Source: Anaerolineae bacterium (GTDB lineage: Bacteria; Chloroflexota; Anaerolineae; B4-G1; DUEL01). Taken from it: 15,205 nt of DNA. The stretch is taken from NCBI GenBank assembly GCA_029932895.1, contig JAOZPF010000029.1, forward strand, positions 1 to 15,205. Direction: 5' to 3'. A model generated the notes under the pieces. That model did not search any database. It saw nothing but the letters and a program-made list of their open reading frames with translations, and was not told the DNA's origin. A program made the position numbers and the translations under genes. This document shows positions 8,201 through 14,275 of the stretch, piece after piece (the first letter of the stretch is position 1; each line of letters begins with the position of its first letter).

Positions 8201-8442
8201 TGACCGCATTGGTAGAAGTTCTGGTCAACGTCGCTGCCCTGTTTGCCGCGCAGGGCCAGCCCGACCGCGCGGCGGCGTTGCTCACACTGGCGAGCAACCA
8301 CCCCGCCTGCGAGCAGACAATTCGGGACAAGGCCAGACGCTTGCTGGACGAGAGTGGCCTCGCCCCGCCAGAGCAGCTACCCGCGTCCCTGAACGCGGCC
8401 GCTGTCGAGGCCCTCGCGGGACTGGGGTCACTTGGCGCTTGA
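5227..8442 (+). CDS. BTAD/SARP-type transcriptional activator with NB-ARC ATPase and TPR repeats (AfsR-like)
   Basis: The protein is 1,071 aa from ATG 5227; a GTG one codon upstream (5224) is an alternative, and neither has a clear ribosome site. Residues 1-95 are the winged-helix DNA-binding domain (LTISLLGSFNVTLDGKPV; RQNLRQALSYLRR). Residues 100-260 are the bacterial transcriptional activator domain (YRGDFLAHF; LEPWREEGHRQLMRLLALDG; ELNIEPT). A STAND-type NTPase follows: FIGREEEL near 280, Walker A GSGGIGKT 307-314, Walker B LVLDN 379-383, STSRER 420-425, GMPL 489-492 and an LHP motif at 598-600 in the place of MHD. From about 720 to 1020 there are some eight TPR units (GRYHQAL, GKYQEAE, GDVDRAE, GEYDRAI and so on). 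In this family ligand sensing by the TPRs is thought to release ATP-dependent oligomerisation and promoter activation. The BTAD also holds a His/Cys cluster (C115, H118-120, C126, C129). It diverges from the 67-aa gene. Target genes are not proven. Confidence 0.93.
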   Translation: MPRLTISLLGSFNVTLDGKPVTNFATDKARALLVYLAVEAGHPHRRDALAGLLWPDQPQRKARQNLRQALSYLRRAICDQDDVPFLLVSRETIQFNPNGDYWLDAAAFAALAAECQRHHHRRLESCLPCTRRMEQMVELYRGDFLAHFYLSDSGGFEEWAVLKREWLRREGVQVLFHLTNRYERRGDYGRARRYAQRQVELEPWREEGHRQLMRLLALDGQRSAALAQYETCRRALADELNIEPTGETVALYQAILAGETTPSLLRPSGSLHNLPSPSTSFIGREEELADLAELLADPDCRMVTIVGSGGIGKTRLALEAAAQQIGSFTHGVYFISLAAVNAAESIAPAIVESLGVPIPGNQPPRELLLNYLREKEVLLVLDNLEHLLLPSVPPAGQEAEGGAALLTEMLRCAPHLVLLSTSRERLNLREEWVYGIGGLEYTRDEAVKEGDVCSAVALFQQRAHQADRHFVPDAAQASHIARICQLVEGMPLGIELAATWVTVHSCAQIAREIERSLDILTSRMRNVPERQRSIRATFEHSWQLLSPAERDIMARLSVFRGGFPQEAAAQVAGASPTSLSALLDKSLIHRLPSGRYDLHPLLRQYAAEKLGASPHARRQAEMEHARYFAAFLARQEECLQSAAQKEALARIAPEIENACQAWQTAVTFGDAVEVERCLESLYRFYDIQCRFQEGIDLFAQAIDRWSGDREQARLLGKIIGRQGVLYRRLGRYHQALVATEQCLKIFERLGARAEQAFCMINMADTLRHQGKYQEAENLARQSLILSRQSEDQWGTARSLYLLGLICYRTGDVDRAEELLNESLTTSHESGNPRLVMPALSTLADIACHQGEYDRAISMFDECLTLSRELGDQFNVAIHLNNLGTVLHVLEKYKEASLFFQESLEICHEIGDRVGEAIALSNLGKVIHELGMYDEAIAYYREGLAIGRSTNDQWAVVSCLNNLGETTCALGEYEVASAYLAEAIRIATETQAMTALVEVLVNVAALFAAQGQPDRAAALLTLASNHPACEQTIRDKARRLLDESGLAPPEQLPASLNAAAVEALAGLGSLGA

Positions 8443-8587
8443 TCTATCCCGGCGAGCGGCGACGGTCGGCAGTGCGCCGGACATCGCGGTCGCCAGCCAA
8501 CCTCTAACGGGAAGGCCGCCCCAAACGCGGAACGCGTCCGCCAGCCCGGGGTGTATTTCACTTTGGGACGGGTTGCCCGGCAGGGGA

Positions 8588-8632
8588 GACGTCGAGCCCG
8601 TAGCTTGGAAGCCGCGCTTGGAGCGCGACGTC
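8588..8632. repeat. Short inverted repeat with internal near-duplicate
   Basis: GACGTCG at 8588-8594 is matched by its exact inverse CGACGTC at 8626-8632. Between them GCTTGGA occurs twice (about 8603 and 8616). It sits 11 bp before the larger REP-like element and may be part of the same dispersed family. Confidence 0.4.
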
Positions 8633-8643
8633 ACTATGGAATA

Positions 8644-8708
8644 TAGGCTTTAGCCGGGTTGAGGAGTCCAGACCCCAATGGGAAGCCAAGTGCCCCGGCT
8701 AAAGCCTA
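8644..8708. repeat. REP-like element: perfect 15-bp inverted repeat, 35-bp loop
   Basis: TAGGCTTTAGCCGGG at 8644-8658 is the exact reverse complement of 8694-8708. The spacer 8659-8693 contains a small CCC-AAT-GGG hairpin. Intergenic palindromes with a GGCTTTAGCC core look like dispersed REP/BIME-type sequences, and this one lies between two plus-strand transcription units. It could end transcription of the BTAD gene or protect its 3' end. No transposase is next to it. Confidence 0.6.
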
Positions 8709-8853
8709 CAGTCCGGATTGTAAAGACAATCTTGGTCAGGGTAATGAGCGTTTGCAGGTATAACCTTATGATGAGTGCTTACAGCAAGCGCGACCTACGG
8801 ACTGTTCTCCCAATTCGTCCCCCAAGCGAAATGCCAGCCGCCAGCCGTTGCCT

Positions 8854-8882
8854 TTGACAAGCCCGTCCATCGGTGTTATGAT
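8854..8882 (+). promoter_or_regulatory. Strong sigma-70-type promoter for the stalk protein/M42 operon
   Basis: The -35 is TTGACA (8854-8859) and the -10 is TATGAT (8877-8882), with a 17-bp spacer. The expected start of transcription is near 8889, only about 4 nt before the ATG at 8893, so the first gene would be read from a nearly leaderless message. The promoter also excludes the longer reading from TTG 8848. Confidence 0.7.
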
Positions 8883-8892
8883 AGACCTTGTT

Positions 8893-9414
8893 ATGTCCAC
8901 TGATTCGCCCGGGGGAGTGGGAACACGCCCCATCAACTTGATGCTGCTGGCGATCATTTTGCTCACCTTGCCCTGCTATTGCCTGGGCTTGACAATGCTC
9001 TACATCCTGGCGACGCCGGCGCAGCCTACTCCCACCGCGGTCCCCACCGCGATCACTCCCACTTACACCCCCGGCTCACCCACTCCCACGCTGCGGGCGA
9101 CGCCAACCCAGTCGTGGCCTCCCACAGAGACTCCCAGCCCAACCCCCACCCAGATAGTCACGATGGGTCCCACACCCACCGGCACGCTCACGCCCACGCC
9201 TACAGCCACCAGCACGCTCACGCCGACTGCTACCAGCACGTCCACGTCTACCCCAACCCCCTCGGTCACCTGGACGCCGACGCCCACTCCCACACCGACC
9301 GACACGGCGACACCGACAGCCACACCGACGAGCACGCTCACACCGACCGTGACCGCCACCCCAACGCTCGTGGTGTCACCAACCATCACCGCCACGGCGA
9401 CGATCACCCCCTAA
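8893..9414 (+). CDS. Membrane-anchored Thr/Pro-rich stalk protein
   Basis: The start at ATG 8893 gives 173 aa. It is chosen because a near-consensus promoter overlaps any earlier start. Residues 14-39 form a single hydrophobic segment (INLMLLAIILLTLPCYCLGLTMLYIL) after a short N-terminus with one Arg, which suggests the tail lies outside. Residues 41-173 are almost entirely Thr, Pro, Ser, Ala and Val in repeats of the TPTPT/TATPTST type, and the protein ends there with no folded domain. Such tracts are extended and often O-glycosylated, and they usually link a membrane helix to a domain; the lack of one is odd. The gene ends 22 nt before the first M42 gene, so it probably shares the transcript. 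Low-complexity DNA here is prone to length change. No function is assigned. Confidence 0.75.
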   Translation: MSTDSPGGVGTRPINLMLLAIILLTLPCYCLGLTMLYILATPAQPTPTAVPTAITPTYTPGSPTPTLRATPTQSWPPTETPSPTPTQIVTMGPTPTGTLTPTPTATSTLTPTATSTSTSTPTPSVTWTPTPTPTPTDTATPTATPTSTLTPTVTATPTLVVSPTITATATITP

Positions 9415-9436
9415 GCCTGACAACGAGGAGTCACGC

Positions 9437-10492
9437 GTGGAAACGATCGACCTGCTAAAGCGACTTTCCGAGACCTCCGGCCTCTCCGGCAACGAGGGTT
9501 CAATCCGCGAGGTGGTCCGCGAGCTTTGGTCCCCCCTGGTTGACGAACTGCAAGAGGGCGGGCTGGGCAGCCTGATCGGACTACAGCGCGGCAGCGGCCC
9601 GGAACCGCGTGCCCGCTTGCTGTTGGCGGCTCATATGGACGAGATCGGCCTGCGAGTCAGCGGCATCGAGCGCGGCTTTCTGCGCGTCACCGCCGTGGGC
9701 GGGATCGACCGGCGGCTCCTGCCCGGACTGGAGGTCACCGTCCACGGGCGGCGGGACCTCCCTGGCATCGTCGGGATGCGTCCCCCCCACGTCGTTCCCG
9801 CCAGCGAGCGGGAGCGGACCGTACCGTGGGAGCAGCTCTTTGTGGATGTGGGGCTGGGGGAGGCGGAGGTGCGGCGGCTGGTGCGCGTGGGCGACCCCAT
9901 CTCCTTCCGGCGAGAGCTGGTGGAGCTAAAGAACGGGCGGGTGGCTGGCAAGGCATTGGACAACCGGGCCTCTGTGGCAGCGGTGACGTTGGCACTGGAG
10001 GAGCTGCGACGGACGGCCCACGACTGGGACATTGTCGCTGTGGCGACGGTGCAGGAGGAAGTGGGGTTGTACGGAGCCACCGCCAGCACCTACGCTGCCG
10101 CTCCCGACCTGGGAGTGGCGGTGGACGTCACCTTTGCCCGGCAGGCGGGCCTCTCCGACGAGCGGGCCTTTCCCCTCGGCGAGGGGCCGACCATTGGCGT
10201 GGGGCCGAACTTTCACCCCCAGGTTGTCGAGCGGCTCAAAGCGGCCGCCGACGGTCACGAGATCCCCTACAGCATCGAGCCAGCCCCCGGACGTAGCGGC
10301 ACCGACGCCTGGGCGATCCAGGTCAGCCGGGAGGGGGTCCCTTCCGGATTGGTCTCGATCCCCATTCGCTACATGCACCAGCCGGTGGAGACGGGGGCGG
10401 TGAAGGACGTGGAGCGGGCCGGGCGGCTACTGGCGGCCCTTGCGGCCGGGTTGGAAGCGGGCTTCCGGCCCCGCTGGGAGGACGAACCGTAG
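9437..10492 (+). CDS. M42 family metallopeptidase (TET/glutamyl aminopeptidase-like), copy 1
   Basis: The GTG start at 9437 has GAGGAG (9425-9430) 6 nt upstream; the product is 351 aa, a usual length for the family. M42 enzymes are cytosolic di-metal aminopeptidases that assemble into dodecameric TET particles and trim short peptides. Expected metal ligands are all visible: H66 (AAHMDEIG), D175 (ALDNRAS), E208 (VQEEVG), D230 (VDVT) and H314 (RYMHQP). The catalytic pair D68 and E207 is intact, as is the SGTDAWAI motif. Residues between about 72 and 165 form the inserted PDZ-like/dimerisation domain typical of M42. This copy has a slightly different substrate-side loop from the other two (FARQAGLSDERAF after the fourth ligand). 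It follows the stalk gene and precedes copy 2 by 57 nt. Confidence 0.94.
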   Translation: METIDLLKRLSETSGLSGNEGSIREVVRELWSPLVDELQEGGLGSLIGLQRGSGPEPRARLLLAAHMDEIGLRVSGIERGFLRVTAVGGIDRRLLPGLEVTVHGRRDLPGIVGMRPPHVVPASERERTVPWEQLFVDVGLGEAEVRRLVRVGDPISFRRELVELKNGRVAGKALDNRASVAAVTLALEELRRTAHDWDIVAVATVQEEVGLYGATASTYAAAPDLGVAVDVTFARQAGLSDERAFPLGEGPTIGVGPNFHPQVVERLKAAADGHEIPYSIEPAPGRSGTDAWAIQVSREGVPSGLVSIPIRYMHQPVETGAVKDVERAGRLLAALAAGLEAGFRPRWEDEP

Positions 10493-10549
10493 CGAAAGCG
10501 GTTCCTCTCCCCCCCTCAGGAAAGATACTGTTCACACAGGGAGTCGAGA

Positions 10550-11581
10550 ATGCTCCTCAAGGAATTATCAGAATCCTTTGGCCCTTCCGGCACCGAGAGC
10601 GAGGTCCGCACCATCATCCGCCGCGCCGTGGAGGAACACGTGGACCGGATGTGGGTGGACAGCCTGGGCAACCTGCACACGGAGAAGCGGGGGACGAGCC
10701 GCAGCCGGATGCGGGTGCTACTGACCGCCCATATGGACGAGGTCGGCCTGATGGTCGTCGGTCACGACGATTCGGGGGTGTTGCGGGTGCGTACCATCGG
10801 CGGCATTGACGACCGGGTCCTCCCTGGCGCGATGGTGCTGGTGGGGCCGGACCGGATTCCGGGCGTCATTGGCCTCAAGCCGATCCACCTGCTGGAGAAA
10901 GGAGAGAGCGCCAAGGTCACCCGCATCCGTCAATTGGCGGTGGACGTTGGGGCCAAGGGGAAGGAAGAGGCACAGCGGCTGGCCCCGCTGGGGACACCGG
11001 CGGTCTTTGCCACCCGCTTCCGCGAGTTGGGGCCGACGGTAGCGGGCAAGGCGTTCGACGACCGGGCCGGTTGCGCGGTGCTGGTGGAGCTATTGCAGGG
11101 AGAGCGCATGCGGCACGACCTGCACGCGGTCTTTACCGTACAGGAAGAAGTGGGGCTGCGCGGAGCGCGGGTGGCGGCCTACGCCTCCCAACCCGATTGC
11201 GGCATCGCCCTGGAGGGGACCATTGCTGACGACCTGCCCAAGGAGAAGGACACCAGCCCCACGACCGAGCTGGGCAAGGGGCCGGCGATCACGGTGATGG
11301 ATCGCACCTTTATCGCCCACCGGGGGCTGTTGCGGCTGATGGTGACGACGGCGGAGGAGCTGGGTCTGCCGTACCAATTCAAGCAACCCGGCATCGGCGG
11401 CACCGACTCGGGCGCGATCCACCGTACCCGGGGCGGCGTGCCCACCATCACAGTTGCCGTGCCCTGTCGCTACATTCACAGTCCAGTGAGCCTGCTCGCC
11501 GTGGAGGATTTGGAAAACACCGTGCGGCTGACGCGGGAGACGCTGGCGCGGCTGACGCGCCGCGCGCTGAAGAGAGGATAG
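10550..11581 (+). CDS. M42 family metallopeptidase, copy 2
   Basis: ATG 10550 has AGGGAG 6 nt upstream (10538-10543); the product is 343 aa. Metal ligands are H61 (TAHMDEVG), D170 (AFDDRAG), E200 (VQEEVG), E222 (ALEGT) and H310 (RYIHSP). The catalytic residues are D63 and E199, followed later by GGTDSGAI. The fourth ligand is Glu where the other two copies have Asp; both occur in M42 proteins. A charged loop after it (IADDLPKEKDTSPTTELGKGP) differs from copies 1 and 3. The product is expected to be a cytosolic aminopeptidase subunit, possibly assembling with its neighbours. The stop is 6 nt before the methyltransferase start, so translation is probably coupled. Confidence 0.94.
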   Translation: MLLKELSESFGPSGTESEVRTIIRRAVEEHVDRMWVDSLGNLHTEKRGTSRSRMRVLLTAHMDEVGLMVVGHDDSGVLRVRTIGGIDDRVLPGAMVLVGPDRIPGVIGLKPIHLLEKGESAKVTRIRQLAVDVGAKGKEEAQRLAPLGTPAVFATRFRELGPTVAGKAFDDRAGCAVLVELLQGERMRHDLHAVFTVQEEVGLRGARVAAYASQPDCGIALEGTIADDLPKEKDTSPTTELGKGPAITVMDRTFIAHRGLLRLMVTTAEELGLPYQFKQPGIGGTDSGAIHRTRGGVPTITVAVPCRYIHSPVSLLAVEDLENTVRLTRETLARLTRRALKRG

Positions 11582-11587
11582 AGTAGC

Positions 11588-12322
11588 ATGAGTCAGCACG
11601 GCCATCGCTTGCTTCCACCGCCGCATCGCCGCTCCGTGCTCAGGAGGTTATTGGGGCGCAAGCTCTACACCCGCCTCTACAGGGCCGGCAATCCCGATTG
11701 GCACCGGCAGGTTGTGGGCGGAATGTGGACAGAAATGGGGCAGCTCCAGTTCGATTTCCTTGTCCAACAGGGCCTCAAGCCCACACATCGTTTCCTGGAT
11801 GTCGGATGCGGGAGCCTGCGGGGAGGGATACACTTCATCCGCTACCTGGAGCCGGAGCACTATTGGGGCATCGACATCAACCTAGCGCTGCTGAGAGCCG
11901 GGCGCGAGGAAGTGCGGCGAGAGGGCCTCGCCCCCAAAGCTCCCCGGCTGGTGCGACTGGCCGATTTCGAGTTCCAGACGCTGGGCCCCAAGTTCGACTA
12001 TGCGCTGGCCCAGTCGGTGTTTACACACCTCCCGCTCAACCGCATCATCCGCTGCCTGGTCAACATCGACCAGGTGCTCATTCCAGGAGGACGGTTCTAT
12101 GCCACGTTCTTTGAGAGCACACGCCAGTTCAACCTGGAGCCACTGCTCCACTCGCGGCCCGATGGTCCTGATTTCGAGACCTATTTTGACCGTGACCCAT
12201 ACCATTATAATCTGGGCACGTTCCAATGGGTCTGCGCGTGGACAGGGTTGAGTGTCACGAACATCGGGCAGTGGGGCCACCCACGGGACCAGAGAGTGTT
12301 GCTGTTCACGAAAACGGGCTAG
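11588..12322 (+). CDS. Class I SAM-dependent methyltransferase
   Basis: The protein is 244 aa from ATG 11588; AGGA lies 9 nt upstream, within the end of the previous gene. After a basic N-terminus (LRRLLGRKLYTRLYR) and an amphipathic stretch (WHRQVVGGMWTEMGQLQFDFL) comes motif I, LDVGCGS at 70-76, then GIDIN at 94-98 with the acidic residue for SAM ribose, ADFEF near 126 and the ALAQSVFTHLPL segment near 140, followed by an IDQVLIPGGRFYATFF strand. This is a Rossmann-fold methyltransferase of the Methyltransf_11/25 type. The acceptor cannot be told from sequence. Relatives of this kind often sit with glycan or secondary-metabolite genes. Here it separates the second and third M42 genes and has a sulfotransferase downstream, so a shared substrate is possible. 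No signal peptide. Confidence 0.88.
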   Translation: MSQHGHRLLPPPHRRSVLRRLLGRKLYTRLYRAGNPDWHRQVVGGMWTEMGQLQFDFLVQQGLKPTHRFLDVGCGSLRGGIHFIRYLEPEHYWGIDINLALLRAGREEVRREGLAPKAPRLVRLADFEFQTLGPKFDYALAQSVFTHLPLNRIIRCLVNIDQVLIPGGRFYATFFESTRQFNLEPLLHSRPDGPDFETYFDRDPYHYNLGTFQWVCAWTGLSVTNIGQWGHPRDQRVLLFTKTG

Positions 12323-12348
12323 CAGGGAGGGCATCCTGCCGTATTCCG

Positions 12349-12354
12349 AGGAGG
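12349..12354 (+). promoter_or_regulatory. Ribosome binding site deciding the start of M42 copy 3
   Basis: AGGAGG ends 1 nt before the ATG at 12356, too close to use, but 7 nt before the in-frame GTG at 12362, which is ideal. The protein therefore most likely starts at the GTG. Confidence 0.65.
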
Positions 12355-12361
12355 GATGAGC

Positions 12362-13345
12362 GTGAGAGAGATCATTCAGCGCTTGACAGAGACATACGGA
12401 CCTTCGGGCCTGGAGGAGCGAATCCGCGCCGTGATCCGCGCCGAGGTCGAGGGCCTGGCGGACGAGGTGTGGGTGACGCCATTGGGGAGCCTAGTGGCGG
12501 TCCGGCGGTCCGGTGGTGATGGCCGTCGCATCCTGGTCGCCGCCCACATGGACGAGATCGGCGTCATGGTGAGCCACATTGATGAGAAGGGATTTCTGCG
12601 CTTTGCCGGCATCGGTGGCGTCTTCCCGCGCAACTGCGTGGCGGCGCGGGTGCTCTTTGAGAACGGCACAACGGGGGTCATCGCGGTCGAGCAGAAAGCC
12701 GACCCGGACAAGCCGCTCACGCTTCAGCAGCTCTACATCGACGTGGGAGCCACCAGCCGGGAGGACTGCCCGGTGCGGGTGGGCGACGCGGCGGTCTTTG
12801 TGCGCCCCTTTGTAGCGCAGGGACGGCGGCTCATTGCCAAGGCAATGGACGACCGCATTGGCTGCGCCGTACTCATCGAGACGCTGCGGCGGTTGGGGGC
12901 AACCCCCAACGAGGTCCACTTTGTCTTTTCTACGCAGGAGGAAGTGACCCTCGCCGGGGCGCAGACGGCGACCTATTCCATTGATCCCGACATAGCCATC
13001 GCCGTCGATGTGACCGGCACGGGTGACACCCCGGAGAGCCGGCCCATGGCGGTGGAGCTGGGAAAGGGGCCAGCGGTAAAGGTACAGGACTCGTGGATGA
13101 TCGCTCACCCCAGGGTGCGGGAGCTACTGGTGGCGGCGGCGGAAGCGGCCGGGGTACCGTACCAGATGGAGGTCCTGGAACGGGGCACCACCGATGCCGC
13201 CGCGATGCAGACCGTGCGGGCGGGAGTCCCCTCTGGCTGCCTCTCCATCCCCTGTCGCTATGTCCACACCCCCAGCGAGATCGTGGATGAGGAGGACGTG
13301 GAGGGAGCGGTGCGGGTGATGGTGGAGGCGTTGAAGAAGGCGTAA
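12362..13345 (+). CDS. M42 family metallopeptidase, copy 3
   Basis: The start is set at GTG 12362 (327 aa) because of the AGGAGG spacing; ATG 12356 would add two residues. Ligands by this numbering are H62 (AAHMDEIG), D163 (AMDDRIG), E194 (TQEEVT), D216 (VDVT) and H302 (RYVHTP). The catalytic residues are D64 and E193. The motif near the end reads RGTTDAAAM, where copies 1 and 2 have S/G-GTD. The family role is removal of N-terminal residues from peptides by a dodecameric di-metal enzyme. It is about as different from copies 1 and 2 as they are from each other, so this is not a recent tandem duplication. It lies 39 nt after the methyltransferase and 5 nt before the sulfotransferase. Confidence 0.94.
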   Translation: MREIIQRLTETYGPSGLEERIRAVIRAEVEGLADEVWVTPLGSLVAVRRSGGDGRRILVAAHMDEIGVMVSHIDEKGFLRFAGIGGVFPRNCVAARVLFENGTTGVIAVEQKADPDKPLTLQQLYIDVGATSREDCPVRVGDAAVFVRPFVAQGRRLIAKAMDDRIGCAVLIETLRRLGATPNEVHFVFSTQEEVTLAGAQTATYSIDPDIAIAVDVTGTGDTPESRPMAVELGKGPAVKVQDSWMIAHPRVRELLVAAAEAAGVPYQMEVLERGTTDAAAMQTVRAGVPSGCLSIPCRYVHTPSEIVDEEDVEGAVRVMVEALKKA

Positions 13346-13350
13346 TCCGC

Positions 13351-14193
13351 ATGTTTTTCATCTTTGGTTCGCCTCGCTCCGGCACCACTTTACTGGCGCA
13401 GTGCCTCGACGCCCACAGCGACATCGTCATCCCCTTTGAGACAGACTTTATTGTCCCAATGGCGTTCGTGTTCGACCGCATCCGCGATCCTGAGACAGGC
13501 AGGGAGATAATTGCCAAACTCATCACCCAAACAGAGGGTTTTGCCGCCAGCATTGGCGAGTTTCTTGATGCAGCCGCGGTCTATCAGATCGTATACGAGA
13601 GCGACTATCACCCCACGGCGATCCTGACAGCGATCTACCAGCATGTCGCTGCCGCTGCGGGGAAAAAGATGGCCGGGGACAAGTCACCCAACGACCTACT
13701 GCGCCTGCGTATTCTGGTCAAAACGGGGGCCGTGAGCCAGCGGACCAAAATCATCCACATTGTGCGAGACATTCGGGACGTGATGGCCTCGCTCAAACGG
13801 ACCGGCTGGGTGACCGATCTAGACGCATATTTCCCCCGCTTTTGGTCCAGCAGCAACCTCTACTTGCACAGGCTGTACCGCTCAAGTCCGCAATACCTGT
13901 TGATTCGGTACGAGGACATGGTGCGTGCGCCGGAGGATGAATTTGCCCGGATATGCGCGTTTCTGGAGATCGAGTTTCAGCCAAAGATGCTCCTGCCCTC
14001 AAACCGCAACCCACGTTACAAAAAGATGGGGCTTCACGCCAATCTCTTCAAGCCCATCACGCCGGACCGAATCGGAGCGTACAAAAAGCAGCTAGACCGC
14101 CGGACGTTGAGGGAGTACCAAATTCAGGCCGGGGAGGCGCTGCGGGTGTTTGGCTACCAACGGGGCTTGTTGGCGAGGCGAGCCCGACGGTAA
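13351..14193 (+). CDS. Sulfotransferase family protein (PAPS-dependent)
   Basis: The protein is 280 aa from ATG 13351, 5 nt after the M42 copy 3 stop, with a weak GAAGAAGG 10 nt upstream. The start lies directly at the 5'-phosphosulfate-binding loop, GSPRSGTT at 6-13. The 3'-phosphate site is IIHIVRDIRDVMASL near 134-148, with R139 as the likely contact. KSPND near 111 and IRYEDMVRAPEDEFARICAFLEIEF near 186-210 are further hallmarks of the family. The enzyme moves sulfate from PAPS to a hydroxyl or amine on a glycan, lipid, peptide or small molecule; which one is unknown. There is no signal peptide or membrane helix, so it acts in the cytoplasm. It is the last gene of the operon, with a strong terminator 24 nt after it. 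Confidence 0.9.
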   Translation: MFFIFGSPRSGTTLLAQCLDAHSDIVIPFETDFIVPMAFVFDRIRDPETGREIIAKLITQTEGFAASIGEFLDAAAVYQIVYESDYHPTAILTAIYQHVAAAAGKKMAGDKSPNDLLRLRILVKTGAVSQRTKIIHIVRDIRDVMASLKRTGWVTDLDAYFPRFWSSSNLYLHRLYRSSPQYLLIRYEDMVRAPEDEFARICAFLEIEFQPKMLLPSNRNPRYKKMGLHANLFKPITPDRIGAYKKQLDRRTLREYQIQAGEALRVFGYQRGLLARRARR

Positions 14194-14217
14194 CTGGAGC
14201 GGAACGCGGGGATGAGG

Positions 14218-14251
14218 CAACTGGGGCACCCTGAGGTGCCCCAGTTGTTTT
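14218..14251 (+). terminator. Intrinsic terminator of the M42/methyltransferase/sulfotransferase operon
   Basis: A perfect 13-bp stem (CAACTGGGGCACC at 14218-14230 with 14235-14247), a CTGA loop and then TTTT. It lies between the sulfotransferase stop and the convergent minus-strand gene. There is no T-run on the minus side, so it works mainly for plus-strand transcripts. Confidence 0.88.
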
Positions 14252-14275
14252 GTGGTTGCTTTATGCGGGTAGATG

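Larger units (their letters stand above)
8443..8892. other. Gene-free spacer between regulator and M42 operon
   Basis: I see no credible gene in these 450 bp. Short open frames (for example 8432-8653 plus and 8766-8966 minus) have no ribosome site and no protein-like composition. The region holds the inverted repeats at 8588-8632 and 8644-8708 and the promoter at 8854-8882; the rest is unassigned. Confidence 0.6.

Noticed and set aside
8449..8480. Six-bp inverted repeat CCGGCG/CGCCGG after the BTAD gene as a terminator
   Set aside because: 20-nt loop, short stem and no T-run. It is not convincing as an intrinsic terminator in GC-rich DNA.
8848..8892. TTG start of the stalk gene at 8848
   Set aside because: The stretch contains the -35 and -10 boxes of a near-consensus promoter, so it lies upstream of the expected transcript.
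9063..9407. Antisense Val/Gly-rich frame (VGVGVGV) opposite the stalk gene
   Set aside because: Complement of the ACC/CCC/ACG low-complexity tract; no start context.
9826..10296. Alternative-frame open frames inside the M42 genes
   Set aside because: Gly/Ala/Arg-rich frames typical of GC-rich coding DNA; the M42 frames contain all catalytic motifs without a break.
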